Shown: positions 20,196 to 31,335, counted from the stretch's first letter. The stretch is DNA of 64,000 nt from Atlantibacter sp. RC6 (GCF_014193285.1 NZ_JACHZE010000014.1:1-64000), one strand, 5' to 3'. The notes: generated by a model not told the origin, from the sequence alone. Made by a program: numbers and translations.

Positions 20196-20222
20196 AACGC
20201 CACGCTTTGTCGTGGCGTTTTT
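20196..20222 (+). terminator. rho terminator
   Basis: AACGCCACG pairs with CGTGGCGTT around loop CTTTGT, followed by a T-run. It separates rho from the ECA cluster. Confidence 0.9.
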
Positions 20223-20426
20223 CATTATAGTTTTTGGGATACGGAATTTTCCTCTTGCTCCAGGGTTTTTTCCCTGCCAAGGTCGCGTGACTTCTGTGAG
20301 TTAGCTATCTTTATCTTGCTGAATAATAAATAGTCCCTTTCAAGGATGATGCATGACCGCCCTTCTGAAGCAATGACTTCGCGGTTATACTTCCAACGGA
20401 CTTATCTTTTGCAGAGAGCGCACACT

Positions 20427-21530
20427 GTGAATGTAATTACCTCGGGTGCCGAGCTAATCGGTATCTTTTTATTCACAACCATTTTTCTTTTTTTCGCCCG
20501 CAAGGTGGCTAAAAAAATTGGATTGGTGGATAAGCCCAACTTCCGCAAACGCCACCAGGGTCTTATCCCCTTAGTGGGCGGAATTTCCGTCTTTGCAGGC
20601 ATCTGCTTTACTTTCGCCATCGCTGACTACTATATCCCTCATGCCATGCTGTATTTGTCGTGCGCCGGTGTGTTGGTACTGGTCGGGGCCCTGGACGATC
20701 GTTTCGATATCAGCGTAAAAATTCGCGCGCTTATACAGGCCATCATCGCTGTCGTCATGATGTGGTTCGGCGGGCTGTATATGAGCAGTCTGGGCTACAT
20801 TTTTGGCTCATGGGAAATGGTGCTCGGTCCGTTCGGCTATTTCCTGACGCTGTTTGCGGTCTGGGCCGCTATTAACGCCTTCAATATGGTTGACGGGATC
20901 GACGGGCTGCTCGGCGGTCTTTCCTGCGTGTCGTTTGCCGCCATGGGGCTGATTTTGTGGTTCGATGGGCAACTGAGTCTCGCGATGTGGTGCTTCGCCA
21001 TGATCGCTGCCATTCTCCCCTATATCCTGCTGAACCTGGGCGTGCTGGGCCGCCGTTATAAAGTCTTTATGGGCGATGCAGGCAGTACGCTGATTGGTTT
21101 TACCGTTATCTGGATCCTGCTTGAAACCACCCAGGGCGTGACCCATCCGATTAGCCCTGTCACCGCGCTGTGGATTATCGCCATCCCGTTGATGGATATG
21201 GTCGCGATCATGTATCGCCGTTTACGCCGCGGCATGAGCCCTTTCTCGCCGGACCGCCAGCATATACACCACTTGATCATGCGGGCCGGTTTTACTTCCA
21301 GACAAGCCTTTGTACTGATTACGCTTGCCGCCGCGCTGCTGGCGGGCATTGGTGTCGCTTCCGAATACGCACATTTTATCCCTGAATGGGTGATGTTGGC
21401 ATTGTTTTTGCTAGCATTTTTCCTTTACGGGTACTGTATTAAACGGGCGTGGAAAGTCGCGCGTCTGATCAAGCGCATCAAACGTCGGATGCGCAGAAAT
21501 AACGATAACAACCCGACATTAACCAAATGA
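20427..21530 (+). CDS. wecA: UDP-GlcNAc:undecaprenyl-phosphate GlcNAc-1-P transferase WecA
   Basis: 367-aa polytopic inner-membrane enzyme that starts ECA synthesis (and many O antigens) by loading GlcNAc-1-phosphate on undecaprenyl phosphate. I chose the GTG start that gives MNVITSGAEL, because it yields the family length and E. coli wecA also starts with GTG. Motifs: GALDDRFD with the catalytic Asp pair, NMVDGIDG, MGDAGST, and the cytoplasmic HIHH. About ten or eleven membrane helices are visible. First gene of the ECA cluster. Confidence 0.95.
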   Translation: MNVITSGAELIGIFLFTTIFLFFARKVAKKIGLVDKPNFRKRHQGLIPLVGGISVFAGICFTFAIADYYIPHAMLYLSCAGVLVLVGALDDRFDISVKIRALIQAIIAVVMMWFGGLYMSSLGYIFGSWEMVLGPFGYFLTLFAVWAAINAFNMVDGIDGLLGGLSCVSFAAMGLILWFDGQLSLAMWCFAMIAAILPYILLNLGVLGRRYKVFMGDAGSTLIGFTVIWILLETTQGVTHPISPVTALWIIAIPLMDMVAIMYRRLRRGMSPFSPDRQHIHHLIMRAGFTSRQAFVLITLAAALLAGIGVASEYAHFIPEWVMLALFLLAFFLYGYCIKRAWKVARLIKRIKRRMRRNNDNNPTLTK

Positions 21531-21543
21531 AGCTGGGGAAGTG

Positions 21544-22590
21544 ATGAAAGAGCAATTGCCAGGCACACAACAGGGGATAGTTGAAAATGAACTGGACGTG
21601 CGCGGTCTGTTCCGCACGTTCTGGGTGGGCAAAATCTGGATTGTCGGGTTTGCCGCGCTGTTTATCATCGGCGCGCTGGTGTACACCATTTTCGCGCGCC
21701 AGGAGTGGAGCGCGACGGCCATCACCGATCGGCCAACCGTGAATATGCTGGGCAGCTACTACTCGCAGCAACAGTTCCTGCGTAATCTAGATGTCAAAGC
21801 CAATCCTAATGGGGTTGAGCAGCCGTCGGTCATGGATGATGCGTATAAAGAATTCATCATGCAGCTTTCCGCCTGGGATACCCGCCGCGATTTCTGGCTT
21901 CAGACCGATTACTACCAGCAGCGTAAAGCCGGTAACAGTAAAGTTGACGCCGCGCTGTTAGATGAACTGATCGGCAATATCCAGTTCACCGCGGGGGATT
22001 TCACCCGCAATTTGAATGACAGCGTCAAGCTCATCGCGGAAACCGCGCCGGACGCCAATAACCTGCTGCGTCAGTACGTGGCATTTGCCAGCGAACGTGC
22101 CGCCAGCCATCTCAATGACGAACTGAAAGGCGCCTGGGCTGCACGCACTATCCAAATGAAAGCGCAGGTCAAGCGTCAGGAAGCCGTGGCCAAAGCTATT
22201 TATGCCCGCAAAGTACAAAGCGTGCAGGAAGCATTAAAAATCGCCCAGCAGCACAATATTTCCACCAGCGAGACTCAGGTGCCTGCTGAGGAGTTACCGG
22301 ATTCAGAGCTGTTTATGCTGGGGCGTCCGATGTTACAGGCGCGCCTTGAGAACCTTCAGGCGGTCGGGCCCTCCTTTGACATCAGCTACGATCAAAATCG
22401 GGCGATGCTTACCACCCTCACTGTTGGCCCCTCGCTCGATCCTCGTTTTCAAACCTACCGTTATTTGAGAACGCCAGAGGAGCCTGTGAAGCGCGACAGC
22501 CCGCGTAGAGTATTCCTGATGATTATGTGGGGCGCTGTTGGCGCACTTATTGGCGCAGGCGTTGCCCTGGCTCGCCGTCGTCCGGCATAA
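21544..22590 (+). CDS. wzzE: ECA chain-length regulator WzzE
   Basis: 348-aa polysaccharide co-polymerase that sets the length of ECA chains in the inner membrane. One membrane helix lies near residues 30-52 (WIVGFAALFIIGALVYTIF), then a long periplasmic coiled-coil region, and a second helix near 320-342 (LMIMWGAVGALIGAGVALA). I prefer the ATG at 21544 with GGGGAA upstream; a GTG three bases earlier is possible. The N-terminal part diverges from E. coli WzzE more than the rest. Confidence 0.93.
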   Translation: MKEQLPGTQQGIVENELDVRGLFRTFWVGKIWIVGFAALFIIGALVYTIFARQEWSATAITDRPTVNMLGSYYSQQQFLRNLDVKANPNGVEQPSVMDDAYKEFIMQLSAWDTRRDFWLQTDYYQQRKAGNSKVDAALLDELIGNIQFTAGDFTRNLNDSVKLIAETAPDANNLLRQYVAFASERAASHLNDELKGAWAARTIQMKAQVKRQEAVAKAIYARKVQSVQEALKIAQQHNISTSETQVPAEELPDSELFMLGRPMLQARLENLQAVGPSFDISYDQNRAMLTTLTVGPSLDPRFQTYRYLRTPEEPVKRDSPRRVFLMIMWGAVGALIGAGVALARRRPA

Positions 22591-22645
22591 GCATTTTGTA
22601 ATGCGCGTAGAGTGCTGCGCGCGGATTTAATGGAAGAGAAGCGTT

Positions 22646-23776
22646 GTGAAAGTATTAACCGTTTTTGGCACGCGTCCGGAAGCCATCAAAATGGCACCGT
22701 TGGTACACGCGCTGGCAAAAGACCCGTATTTCGATGCCAGGGTCTGTGTAACCGCACAGCACCGGGAGATGCTGGATCAGGTACTGCATTTGTTTTCAAT
22801 CGTACCGGATTACGATCTCAACATTATGAAACCGGGGCAGGGATTAACGGAGATAACCTGTCGGATACTGGAGGGATTAAAACCGGTTCTCGAAGAGTTT
22901 ACACCCGATGTGGTGTTAGTTCATGGCGACACCACCACGACCGTGGCAACCAGCCTGGCGGCATTTTATCAGCGTATTCCTGTGGGGCATGTCGAAGCGG
23001 GATTACGTACCGGGGATCTCGGGTTGCCGTGGCCTGAAGAGGCGAACCGTACCTTAACGGGCCGTTTGGCGTTATATCACTTCGCGCCAACCGAAAACTC
23101 GCGCGCGAATTTATTACGCGAAAACGTGGCGGATAACCGTATTTTCGTCACGGGCAACACGGTGATTGATGCATTGATTTCAATACGCGATCGCATCCTT
23201 GCGGATGATTCGCGCCAGCGCGATCTGGCGTCGCGTTACCCTTTTTTACGTGACGATAAAAAATTAATCCTGGTGACGGGACACCGTCGCGAAAGTTTTG
23301 GTCAGGGATTCGAGCATATCTGCGAGGCGTTAGTGGAAATCGCGCGCCAGAACCAGGATGTACAAATTGTTTATCCGGTGCATTTGAATCCGAATGTGAG
23401 CGAGCCGGTGAACCGTATTCTTGGGCAGGTCGATAACGTAACGCTGATCGAACCGCAGGATTATCTGCCGTTTGTCTGGCTAATGAATCGTGCCTGGCTA
23501 ATCCTGACGGATTCAGGCGGCATCCAGGAAGAAGCGCCTTCGCTGGGTAAACCCGTGCTGGTCATGCGGGAAACCACCGAGCGCCCTGAAGCCGTCAAAG
23601 CAGGCACGGTACGTCTGGTCGGTACTGACAGGACACGTATTGTTGCGGAAGTCTCCCGTCTTCTGCATGACGATAGGGAATATCATATTATGAGTAAGGC
23701 CCATAATCCTTATGGCGATGGAAAAGCCTGCGCTCGCATTTTGCATGCATTAAAAAACAATCGGATAACATTATGA
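22646..23776 (+). CDS. wecB: UDP-GlcNAc 2-epimerase WecB
   Basis: 376-aa non-hydrolysing epimerase that interconverts UDP-GlcNAc and UDP-ManNAc for ECA. GTG start giving [15 protein letters not shown]. Catalytic residues of the family appear in VHGDTTTT (Asp95), [10 protein letters not shown] (Glu117), PEEANR (Glu131) and [10 protein letters not shown] (His213). Its stop overlaps the wecC start by four bases. Confidence 0.96.
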   Translation: MKVLTVFGTRPEAIKMAPLVHALAKDPYFDARVCVTAQHREMLDQVLHLFSIVPDYDLNIMKPGQGLTEITCRILEGLKPVLEEFTPDVVLVHGDTTTTVATSLAAFYQRIPVGHVEAGLRTGDLGLPWPEEANRTLTGRLALYHFAPTENSRANLLRENVADNRIFVTGNTVIDALISIRDRILADDSRQRDLASRYPFLRDDKKLILVTGHRRESFGQGFEHICEALVEIARQNQDVQIVYPVHLNPNVSEPVNRILGQVDNVTLIEPQDYLPFVWLMNRAWLILTDSGGIQEEAPSLGKPVLVMRETTERPEAVKAGTVRLVGTDRTRIVAEVSRLLHDDREYHIMSKAHNPYGDGKACARILHALKNNRITL

Positions 23777-25035
23777 GTTTCTCCACTATTTCAGTAATTG
23801 GGCTGGGATACATTGGTTTGCCAACCGCCGCCGCCTTCGCATCGCGTCAGAAGCATGTTGTGGGTGTCGACATTAGCTCCCGCGCGGTTGATACCATTAA
23901 CCGCGGTGAAATTCATATTGTTGAACCGGAATTAGGCAGCGTCGTGAAAGCGGCGGTCGAAGGCGGCTTTTTGCGCGCGACTACCCAACCCGAGGAAGCC
24001 GATGCGTTTCTGATTGCGGTGCCGACGCCGTTTAAAGGCGAGCATGAGCCAGATATGAAATACGTGCAGGCTGCGGCGGAATCTATCGCCCCCGTGCTGC
24101 GCAAAGGAAACCTGGTGATTCTGGAATCCACATCGCCTGTCGGTTCTACCGAGCAAATGGCGCAGTGGCTGGCGGCATTACGCCCGGATCTCAGCTTTCC
24201 CCAACAGGCTGGCGATGATGCGGATATCAACATCGCCTATTGCCCGGAACGCGTTCTGCCCGGCCAGGTGATGGTCGAGCTGATTAAAAACGACCGCGTG
24301 GTCGGTGGTATGACGGCAGTATGCTCTGCGCGCGCCAGCGAACTGTATTACATCTTCCTGGAAGGTGAGTGTGTGGTTACCAACGCCCGCACTGCTGAAA
24401 TGTGCAAACTGACCGAAAACAGCTTCCGCGATGTGAATATCGCTTTTGCCAATGAGCTGTCGCTGATTTGCGCCGATCAGGAGATCAACGTGTGGGAGCT
24501 GATTCGCCTGGCGAACCGTCACCCGCGCGTCAATATTTTGCAGCCTGGCCCAGGCGTTGGCGGGCACTGCATTGCGGTCGATCCGTGGTTTATTGTGGCG
24601 CAGAATCCGCAGCAGGCGCGTCTTATCCGCACTGCCCGCGAAGTGAACGATTACAAACCGCATTGGGTGCTTGACCGTGTTAAAGCGACCGTGGCCGATT
24701 GCCTGGCTGCCAGCGGAAAGCGCGCCAGCGAGCTAAAAATCGCCTGCTTCGGGCTGGCATTTAAACCCAATATCGATGATTTGCGCGAAAGCCCGGCTAT
24801 GGAGATTACCCACCAAATCGCCCAGTGGAACAGCGGCGAAACGCTGGTGGTCGAACCCAACATTCATCAGTTGCCGGAAAGCCTGGCGTCGCACTGTAAG
24901 CTGATCGCCATTGACGAGGCGCTGGCCCAGGCCGATGTGCTGGTGATGCTGGTTGATCATGCGCCGTTTAAAGCGATTGAGGCCAGCGCTGTTCAACAAA
25001 CGTGGATCGTCGATACCAAAGGAGTATGGCGATGA
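23773..25035 (+). CDS. wecC: UDP-N-acetyl-D-mannosamine dehydrogenase WecC
   Basis: 420-aa NAD-dependent enzyme that oxidises UDP-ManNAc to UDP-ManNAcA. The N-terminal NAD motif is [11 protein letters not shown], the catalytic cysteine sits in [13 protein letters not shown], and the C-terminal UDP-binding domain carries [15 protein letters not shown]. In most enterics rffG and rffH follow. Here the next gene is wecD, only 24 bases on. Confidence 0.96.
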   Translation: MSFSTISVIGLGYIGLPTAAAFASRQKHVVGVDISSRAVDTINRGEIHIVEPELGSVVKAAVEGGFLRATTQPEEADAFLIAVPTPFKGEHEPDMKYVQAAAESIAPVLRKGNLVILESTSPVGSTEQMAQWLAALRPDLSFPQQAGDDADINIAYCPERVLPGQVMVELIKNDRVVGGMTAVCSARASELYYIFLEGECVVTNARTAEMCKLTENSFRDVNIAFANELSLICADQEINVWELIRLANRHPRVNILQPGPGVGGHCIAVDPWFIVAQNPQQARLIRTAREVNDYKPHWVLDRVKATVADCLAASGKRASELKIACFGLAFKPNIDDLRESPAMEITHQIAQWNSGETLVVEPNIHQLPESLASHCKLIAIDEALAQADVLVMLVDHAPFKAIEASAVQQTWIVDTKGVWR

Positions 25036-25055
25036 AACGTGGTTTACAGGGGTGA
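25032..25055 (+). other. Possible rffG-rffH deletion scar (7-codon frame)
   Basis: Between wecC and wecD, where rffG (dTDP-glucose 4,6-dehydratase) and rffH (glucose-1-phosphate thymidylyltransferase) normally lie, there is only a 7-codon frame, MKRGLQG. Its ATG overlaps the wecC stop (ATGA), as the rffG start would. From memory, MKR matches the first residues of several RffG proteins and GLQG resembles their GLKG end. That would fit an internal deletion scar, but rffH is gone too, so the event is not simple. The frame also supplies the AGGGGTG site for wecD. Confidence 0.5.
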
Positions 25056-25059
25056 TGTC

Positions 25060-25737
25060 GTGACTATCCAGGCCAGCATTGATGCTCTTGAATGGGAAAG
25101 CCGGTTCTTTGGTATCAATACCGCCATCCTGCGGTTGAGCGATGACGCGCCGGTGCTGGATGCTACGCAGTTGACCGCCTGGTCCCGGGTGCAGGCGAAA
25201 GTGCCTGCGCAGCGCACGGACTGGCTGGATGCGCTACAGCAGTTGCAGTTTCAACTGGTAGAAGGCGAAGCCGATTTTATGCTGGATGTGGGCATCGGTA
25301 ATACCGATCCCGGCCTTCAGCCTGCGGGGAGAGAAGATATTCCCGCTCTGCGCGCCATGGCGGCCACGCTGTTTGCCAACAGCCGTTTTCGCGCGCCCTG
25401 GTACGCCCCTGACGCCAGCGGGCGCTTTTACGCGCAGTGGGTGGAAAATGCCGTCAACGGCAGTTTTGACCATACCTGCCTGGTGCTGCGCGAGGACGAC
25501 GGCGCCATCCGGGGATTCGTCACGCTGCGCTGCCTCAATAACAGCGAGACGCGTATCGGCTTGCTGGGCGGTTATGGCGCAGGGCGCATCCTGATGGATG
25601 CCGCGCGCCACTGGTGTGAAATTCGTCAATCAGACGTGTTGCGTGTGGCGACCCAAATGGGTAACCGTGCCGCCATTCGTCGCTACATTCAAAGCGGTGC
25701 TACCCTGGACAGCGCCGCGTACTGGCTATACAGGTGA
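25060..25737 (+). CDS. wecD: dTDP-fucosamine acetyltransferase WecD (RffC)
   Basis: 225-aa GNAT-family enzyme that acetylates dTDP-4-amino-4,6-dideoxygalactose to make dTDP-Fuc4NAc for ECA. I chose the GTG that gives MTIQASIDALEWE, since it aligns with the E. coli N-terminus and follows AGGGGTG; a GTG at 25039 lies in the junction. The middle RFRAPWYAPDASGRFYAQW and the end RYIQSG..LDSAAYWLYR match E. coli WecD. The N-terminal third is divergent. Confidence 0.92.
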   Translation: MTIQASIDALEWESRFFGINTAILRLSDDAPVLDATQLTAWSRVQAKVPAQRTDWLDALQQLQFQLVEGEADFMLDVGIGNTDPGLQPAGREDIPALRAMAATLFANSRFRAPWYAPDASGRFYAQWVENAVNGSFDHTCLVLREDDGAIRGFVTLRCLNNSETRIGLLGGYGAGRILMDAARHWCEIRQSDVLRVATQMGNRAAIRRYIQSGATLDSAAYWLYR

Positions 25738-25741
25738 ACAG

Positions 25742-26872
25742 ATGATCCCATTTAATGCTCCGCCCGTGGTTGGAACGGAAATTGACTACATGCAGTCTGC
25801 GATGGGCAGTGGAAAATTGTGTGGCGACGGCGGCTTTACCCGCCGCTGCCAGCAATGGTTCGAACAGCGCTTCGGCAGCGGCAAAGTGCTGCTTACGCCA
25901 TCCTGCACCGCATCGCTGGAGATGGCGGCGCTACTGCTGGATATCCAGCCCGGCGATGAAGTCATCATGCCGAGCTATACCTTCGTTTCCACCGCCAACG
26001 CCTTTGTGCTGCGCGGCGCGAAAATCGTCTTTGTCGATCTGCGTCCCGACACCATGAACATCGACGAAACGCTAATTGAAGCGGCGATAACCGATAAAAC
26101 CCGCGCGATCGTGCCGGTACATTATGCAGGCGTGGCCTGTGAGATGGACGCGATTATGACGATCGCGAAAAAGCATAATCTGTTCGTGGTGGAAGACGCG
26201 GCGCAGGGAGTGATGTCCACCTATAAAGGCAGCGCGTTAGGCACCATCGGTCATATCGGCTGTTTTAGTTTCCATGAAACCAAAAACTACACCGCCGGCG
26301 GCGAAGGCGGCGCGACGCTGATTAACGATCCGAAGCTGATTGAACGTGCGGAGATCATTCGCGAGAAAGGCACCAACCGTAGCCAGTTCTTCCGGGGCCA
26401 GGTCGATAAATACACCTGGCGGGATATCGGCTCCAGCTATTTGATGTCAGATCTGCAGGCGGCCTATTTGTGGGCGCAACTGGAGGCGGCGGATCGCATC
26501 AACCAGCAGCGCCTAACGCTGTGGCAAACCTATTATGACGCGCTTGAACCGCTGGCGCGCGCGGGGCGTATTGAGTTGCCTTTCATCCCGGACTCCTGCG
26601 GCCATAATGCGCATATGTTTTATATCAAACTGCGCGATATCGACGATCGCAGCAATCTGATCGCCTGGCTGAAAGAAGCGGAGATCCTGGCGGTCTTCCA
26701 TTACATCCCGCTGCACAGTTGCCCGGCAGGCGAGAAATTTGGCGAATTCTTTGGTGAAGACCGCTACACCACCCGCGAAAGTGAACGCCTGCTGCGGTTG
26801 CCGCTGTTCTACAATCTGGCACCTTTCAACCAGCGTACGGTTATCAATTCGCTGCTAAGTTACTTCGCCTGA
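25742..26872 (+). CDS. wecE: dTDP-4-keto-6-deoxy-D-glucose aminotransferase WecE (RffA)
   Basis: 376-aa PLP-dependent sugar aminotransferase of the DegT/DnrJ/EryC1 family. It converts dTDP-4-keto-6-deoxyglucose to the 4-amino sugar (dTDP-Fuc4N). The PLP lysine is in SFHETKNYTAGGEGG. The open frame continues upstream, but the ATG giving MIPFNAPPVVG is four bases after wecD and gives the family length. Its substrate is the product of RffG, which is missing from this cluster. Confidence 0.95.
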   Translation: MIPFNAPPVVGTEIDYMQSAMGSGKLCGDGGFTRRCQQWFEQRFGSGKVLLTPSCTASLEMAALLLDIQPGDEVIMPSYTFVSTANAFVLRGAKIVFVDLRPDTMNIDETLIEAAITDKTRAIVPVHYAGVACEMDAIMTIAKKHNLFVVEDAAQGVMSTYKGSALGTIGHIGCFSFHETKNYTAGGEGGATLINDPKLIERAEIIREKGTNRSQFFRGQVDKYTWRDIGSSYLMSDLQAAYLWAQLEAADRINQQRLTLWQTYYDALEPLARAGRIELPFIPDSCGHNAHMFYIKLRDIDDRSNLIAWLKEAEILAVFHYIPLHSCPAGEKFGEFFGEDRYTTRESERLLRLPLFYNLAPFNQRTVINSLLSYFA

Positions 26873-26873
26873 T

Positions 26874-28124
26874 ATGTCTCTTGCAAAAGCCTCAGTGTGG
26901 ACGGCAGCGTCCACGCTTATCAAGATTGCTGCCGGTTTGCTGGTGATCAAACTGCTGGCGGTGGCGTTCGGCCCGGAAGGGGTCGGGCAGGCAGGAAACT
27001 TTCGTCAGCTCATCACTGTATTAGGCGTTCTGGCGGGTGCCGGGATTTTTAATGGCGTCACTAAGCTGGTGGCCCAGCATCATGACGATGCTGAACAGCT
27101 AAGGCAGGTGACCGGCACGTCGTCGGCGATGGTGTTAGGGTTTTCCACGCTCTTGGCAATCATTTTTTTGCTGGCTGCTCAGCCCATCAGCATGGGTTTG
27201 TTTGGGCATGATCGCTACCAGAGCGTGGTGCGAATGGTGGCCTTTATCCAGATGGGGATCGCCTGGGCCAACCTGACGCTGGCAATCCTGAAAGGCTTTC
27301 GCGATGCGCGCGGTAATGCGCTCTCGCTGATTATCGGCAGTATCACTGGCGTTGCAGCCTGGTATCTGTGTTATCGCCTCGGCGGCTACGAAGGCGCTTT
27401 GCTGGGATTGGCGCTGGTGCCTGCGCTGGTGGTTTTCCCGGCGTTGTGGATGCTGAAACAGCGTGAGCATGTGCCCTTGGGTTATCTGAAACCACGCTGG
27501 AACAGCCCTCTCGCCAGACAGCTGTCGAAGTTTACCCTGATGGCGTTAATCACGTCGGTTACGCTGCCCGTAGCCTATGTGATGATGCGCAACCTGATGG
27601 CGACGCAGTACAGCTGGGATGAAGTCGGCATCTGGCAAGGCGTGAGCACCATCTCCGATGCCTATCTGCAATTCATTACCGCCACGTTCAGCGTCTGGCT
27701 GCTGCCCACCCTGTCGCGGCTAACCGCCAAACAAGACATCACCCGTGAGGTGGTGCGTTCGCTGAAGTTTGTGCTTCCGGCGGTGGCCGCGGCGAGCTTA
27801 TCGGTCTGGCTGTTACGCGACGTCGCTATCTGGCTGCTGTTCTCGGCAAAATTTAGCGCAATGCGCGATCTGTTTGCCTGGCAACTGGTGGGCGATGTGC
27901 TGAAAGTGGGCGCTTACGTTTTTGGTTATCTGGTTATCGCTAAAGCGTCGCTGCGCTTTTATATCCTGGCGGAGCTCAGCCAGTTTGCACTGCTGACCGG
28001 GTTCTCCCGCTGGCTTATCCCTGCCCACGGCGCGCTGGGGGCGGCACAGGCATACATGGCCACGTATATCGTTTATTTCACCTTATGTTGCGGCGTATTT
28101 TTACTCTGGCGCAGGAAAGCATGA
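26874..28124 (+). CDS. wzxE: ECA lipid III flippase WzxE
   Basis: 416-aa polytopic membrane protein of the MATE/PST flippase type, with about twelve hydrophobic helices. It moves the lipid-linked ECA trisaccharide across the inner membrane. The start is one base after the wecE stop, and its stop overlaps wecF (ATGA). Same length as E. coli WzxE. Confidence 0.94.
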   Translation: MSLAKASVWTAASTLIKIAAGLLVIKLLAVAFGPEGVGQAGNFRQLITVLGVLAGAGIFNGVTKLVAQHHDDAEQLRQVTGTSSAMVLGFSTLLAIIFLLAAQPISMGLFGHDRYQSVVRMVAFIQMGIAWANLTLAILKGFRDARGNALSLIIGSITGVAAWYLCYRLGGYEGALLGLALVPALVVFPALWMLKQREHVPLGYLKPRWNSPLARQLSKFTLMALITSVTLPVAYVMMRNLMATQYSWDEVGIWQGVSTISDAYLQFITATFSVWLLPTLSRLTAKQDITREVVRSLKFVLPAVAAASLSVWLLRDVAIWLLFSAKFSAMRDLFAWQLVGDVLKVGAYVFGYLVIAKASLRFYILAELSQFALLTGFSRWLIPAHGALGAAQAYMATYIVYFTLCCGVFLLWRRKA

Positions 28125-29197
28125 ACCCGTTAATTCATATTCTGGGGTCGGATATTCCCCACCATAACCAAACCGTCCTGCGCTTTTTCAATGATGAATT
28201 AGCGCCGCTGGGGCCACTCGCCCGGCGCTTTATGGTGGTTTCGCAGGATGCGTCATTGCAAAGCCAGTATCCCGCGCTGGAAATTACGCGTTATCCCACT
28301 AAAAAAGCGCTCAGCGCTGCGGTTATCGCGCTGGCGCGTAGCGATCGCGCGCAGCGTTTTTTCTTCCACGGGCAGTTTAATGCGCCGCTGTGGATAGCCT
28401 TGTTGACCGGCGGGCTAAAATCTTCGCAGGTGAGCTGGCATATCTGGGGGGCCGATCTGTACCAGGCGTCGCGCAGCCTCAAGTTTCGGCTGTTTTATTT
28501 CCTGCGCCGGCTGGCGCACAAGCGCGTGGGACACGTATTTGCCACACGCGGCGACCTGAATTACTTTCATCAGCGTAATCCTGCGGTGCCGGGTTCGCTG
28601 CTCTACTTCCCTACCCGTATGGACCCGGCGCTCAACACGTTGGAAAAGGCGCCCGCGACGGGTAAATTGACCATTCTGGTAGGAAACTCCGGCGACAGGA
28701 GTAATGAGCACATTGCGGCGCTGAAGGCGGTGCACCAGCAGTTTGGCGATAACGTAGACGTGATTGTGCCGATGGGGTATCCGGCTAACAATCAGGCCTA
28801 CATTGCGGAAGTCGAGCAGGCCGGGGCGTCGCTGTTCAGCGCTGACCATCTGCACATTCTGCGTGAGCAGATGGCGTTTGACGATTATCTCGCCCTGCTG
28901 CGTCGCTGCGATCTGGGCTATTTTATCTTTGCTCGCCAGCAGGGTATCGGCACGCTGTGCCTGTTGATTCAGGCCGGAATCCCCTGTGTGCTGAGCCGTC
29001 AAAACCCGTTCTGGCAAGATATGACGGAGCAGCATCTGCCGGTTTTGTTCACCGACGATATACTTAACGAAACGGTCATTCGCGAAGCGCAGCGTCAGCT
29101 CGCCCTGGTGGATAAAACAACCATCGCCTTCTTCCGGCCCGGCTATATTACTGGCTGGCATCAGGCGTTACGCGTGGCGGCGGGAGAAGCATCATGA
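28121..29197 (+). CDS. wecF: Fuc4NAc transferase WecF (RffT)
   Basis: 358-aa glycosyltransferase (GT56 family) that adds Fuc4NAc from its dTDP donor to form lipid III, the complete ECA repeat unit. The ATG overlapping the wzxE stop gives [16 protein letters not shown] and the expected length. Conserved blocks are [20 protein letters not shown] and [13 protein letters not shown]. It overlaps wzyE by four bases at its end. Confidence 0.94.
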   Translation: MNPLIHILGSDIPHHNQTVLRFFNDELAPLGPLARRFMVVSQDASLQSQYPALEITRYPTKKALSAAVIALARSDRAQRFFFHGQFNAPLWIALLTGGLKSSQVSWHIWGADLYQASRSLKFRLFYFLRRLAHKRVGHVFATRGDLNYFHQRNPAVPGSLLYFPTRMDPALNTLEKAPATGKLTILVGNSGDRSNEHIAALKAVHQQFGDNVDVIVPMGYPANNQAYIAEVEQAGASLFSADHLHILREQMAFDDYLALLRRCDLGYFIFARQQGIGTLCLLIQAGIPCVLSRQNPFWQDMTEQHLPVLFTDDILNETVIREAQRQLALVDKTTIAFFRPGYITGWHQALRVAAGEAS

Positions 29198-30555
29198 GCC
29201 TTTTGCAGTTTAGCGGCCTGTTTATCGTCTGGCTGTTGGCGACGCTGTTTATTACCACCACCACCTGGTTTGAATTCCGCCGGGTGCGGTTTAATTTCAA
29301 TATCTTCTTCTCGCTGCTGTTCCTGCTGACCTTTTTTTTCGGCTTTCCGTTTACCGCCTTACTGGTGTTTCGCTTTGACGTCGCCGTGGTGCCCGCGGAG
29401 GTGCTGCTACAGGCGCAGCTCGCTGCCGCGTGTTTCTATGGCATCTATTATGTGACCTATAAAACGCGGCTCAGGCCGCAGGGCAATGGGCGCGCGCGCC
29501 AGTTGTTCTCGGTAAATCGCGTTGAGGCGCAGTTGACGTGGATGCTGCTGATGGCGATCGCGCTGGTTAGTGTGGGCATCTTCTTTATGCACAACGGCTT
29601 TTTGCTGTTTCGCCTGCACGCCTACAGCCAGATATTTTCCAGCGAAGTCTCCGGCGTGGCCCTGAAGCGCTTCTTCTACTTTTTTATCCCGGCGATGCTG
29701 GTGATCTACTTCCTGCGTCAGAGCGTCCAGGCGTGGCTATTTTTCCTCGTGGTGACCGTGGGGTTCGGTTTGCTGACCTACGCCATCGTCGGCGGAACGC
29801 GCGCCAATATCATTATCGCCTTCGCGATCTTTTTGTTTATCGGCATTATTCGCGGCTGGATATCCCTGTGGATGCTGGCGGCGGCAGGGGCGATGGGCAT
29901 CGTCGGGATGTTCTGGCTGGCCCTCAAGCGCTATGGGCTGGATGTCCGCGGTGATGAAGCGTTTTACACCTTTCTCTACCTGACCCGCGACACCTTCTCG
30001 CCGTGGGAGAACCTGGCGCTGCTGCTACAAAACTACGACAACATTGATTTCCAGGGGCTTGCGCCCATCGCGCGCGATTTTTATGTCTTTATTCCTACCT
30101 GGCTATGGCCAGACAGACCCGGTATCGTGCTCAACTCGGCGAACTACTTTACCTGGGAAGTGTTGAACAACCACTCCGGGCTGGCCATTTCGCCGACGCT
30201 GATCGGTTCGCTGGTGGTGATGGGCGGCGTGTGGTTTATTCCGCTGGGCGCGGTGGTGGTCGGGCTGATTATCAAATGGTTTGACTGGCTTTATCAGCAC
30301 GGTATTAGCGAAACCAATCGCTACAAGGCCGCGATTTTGCAGAGTTTCTGCTTTGGGGCCATCTTTAATATGATTGTGCTGGCTCGTGAAGGCCTCGATT
30401 CGTTTGTTTCACGCGTGGTGTTTTTTATGGTGATATTCGGCGCCTGTTTGCTGATCGCCAAATTACTGTACTGGATGTTGGAAAGTGCCGGGTTGATTCG
30501 TGGCAGGGTCCGTTCACTATCAGGGCGTTTTCCGCCTGGTCACAATCTCGGATAA
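29194..30555 (+). CDS. wzyE: ECA polymerase WzyE
   Basis: 453-aa inner-membrane protein with about eleven hydrophobic helices. It polymerises lipid III units on the periplasmic side. It is similar in length to E. coli WzyE (450 aa). Conserved segments include [29 protein letters not shown] and the loop [15 protein letters not shown]. The start overlaps wecF. Confidence 0.93.
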   Translation: MSLLQFSGLFIVWLLATLFITTTTWFEFRRVRFNFNIFFSLLFLLTFFFGFPFTALLVFRFDVAVVPAEVLLQAQLAAACFYGIYYVTYKTRLRPQGNGRARQLFSVNRVEAQLTWMLLMAIALVSVGIFFMHNGFLLFRLHAYSQIFSSEVSGVALKRFFYFFIPAMLVIYFLRQSVQAWLFFLVVTVGFGLLTYAIVGGTRANIIIAFAIFLFIGIIRGWISLWMLAAAGAMGIVGMFWLALKRYGLDVRGDEAFYTFLYLTRDTFSPWENLALLLQNYDNIDFQGLAPIARDFYVFIPTWLWPDRPGIVLNSANYFTWEVLNNHSGLAISPTLIGSLVVMGGVWFIPLGAVVVGLIIKWFDWLYQHGISETNRYKAAILQSFCFGAIFNMIVLAREGLDSFVSRVVFFMVIFGACLLIAKLLYWMLESAGLIRGRVRSLSGRFPPGHNLG

Positions 30556-30563
30556 GGAAGCAG

Positions 30564-31304
30564 ATGACTGACGACAATAATGCGCCGCGTTATAACTTGC
30601 GTGGGCTGAATTTGCTCGGTTGGCGTGATAAACAACATGCCCTCAATTATCTCTATGCGCATGGACAGCTTAAATATGGGACGCTGGTGGCCATCAACGC
30701 CGAGAAGATGCTCACCATCAACGACGATACAGAGGTCAGGGCGCTGATTGAGGCGGCAGAGTACAAGTACGCGGATGGCATCAGCGTCGTGCGTTCGGTA
30801 CGCAGAAAATATCCTCAGGCGCAGATATCCCGCGTGGCGGGGGCAGACCTGTGGGAAGCTTTAATGGCGCGTGCCGGGCAGGAGGGGACTCCGGTGTTTC
30901 TGGTCGGTGGAAAACCCCATGTGCTGAACGAAACGGTCAGCCAACTGCGGCAGCGGTGGCAGGTCAACGTGGTCGGCGCACAGGATGGCTATTTCCCCCC
31001 GGAAGCGCGTCAGGCGCTGTTTGAACGGATCCGCGACAGCGGCGCGAAAATCATCACGGTGGCGATGGGCTCGCCACGCCAGGAAATTTTCATGCGCGAC
31101 TGCCGAAAGGTGTTTCCGGATGCGCTGTATATGGGCGTCGGCGGCACCTATGACGTTTTCACCGGCCATGTGAAGCGCGCGCCGAAAGCGTGGCAGCGTC
31201 TGGGGCTGGAGTGGCTATACCGTCTGCTCTCCCAGCCCAGCCGTATTACCCGCCAGCTCCGTTTACTGCGCTATCTCGCCTGGCATTACACCGGCAAGTT
31301 ATAA
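30564..31304 (+). CDS. wecG: ManNAcA transferase WecG
   Basis: 246-aa GT26 (WecG/TagA/CpsF) glycosyltransferase that adds ManNAcA to lipid I to form lipid II in ECA synthesis. Family blocks seen are the [13 protein letters not shown] segment with the catalytic Asp, and [13 protein letters not shown]. It is the same length as E. coli WecG and the last gene of the cluster. Confidence 0.95.
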   Translation: MTDDNNAPRYNLRGLNLLGWRDKQHALNYLYAHGQLKYGTLVAINAEKMLTINDDTEVRALIEAAEYKYADGISVVRSVRRKYPQAQISRVAGADLWEALMARAGQEGTPVFLVGGKPHVLNETVSQLRQRWQVNVVGAQDGYFPPEARQALFERIRDSGAKIITVAMGSPRQEIFMRDCRKVFPDALYMGVGGTYDVFTGHVKRAPKAWQRLGLEWLYRLLSQPSRITRQLRLLRYLAWHYTGKL

Positions 31305-31310
31305 CCTCTC

Positions 31311-31335
31311 CACGGCGGAACTTCCCTCCGCCGTG
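31311..31335 (+). terminator. Hairpin after wecG, possible ECA operon terminator
   Basis: CACGGCGGA and its complement form a 9-bp stem with a 7-base loop. The nearest T-run lies about 17 bases further on, so the terminator is not classical. Confidence 0.5.

Noticed and set aside
28415-29161. 248-codon minus-strand frame inside wecF
   Set aside because: Antisense shadow of a clear wecF gene.
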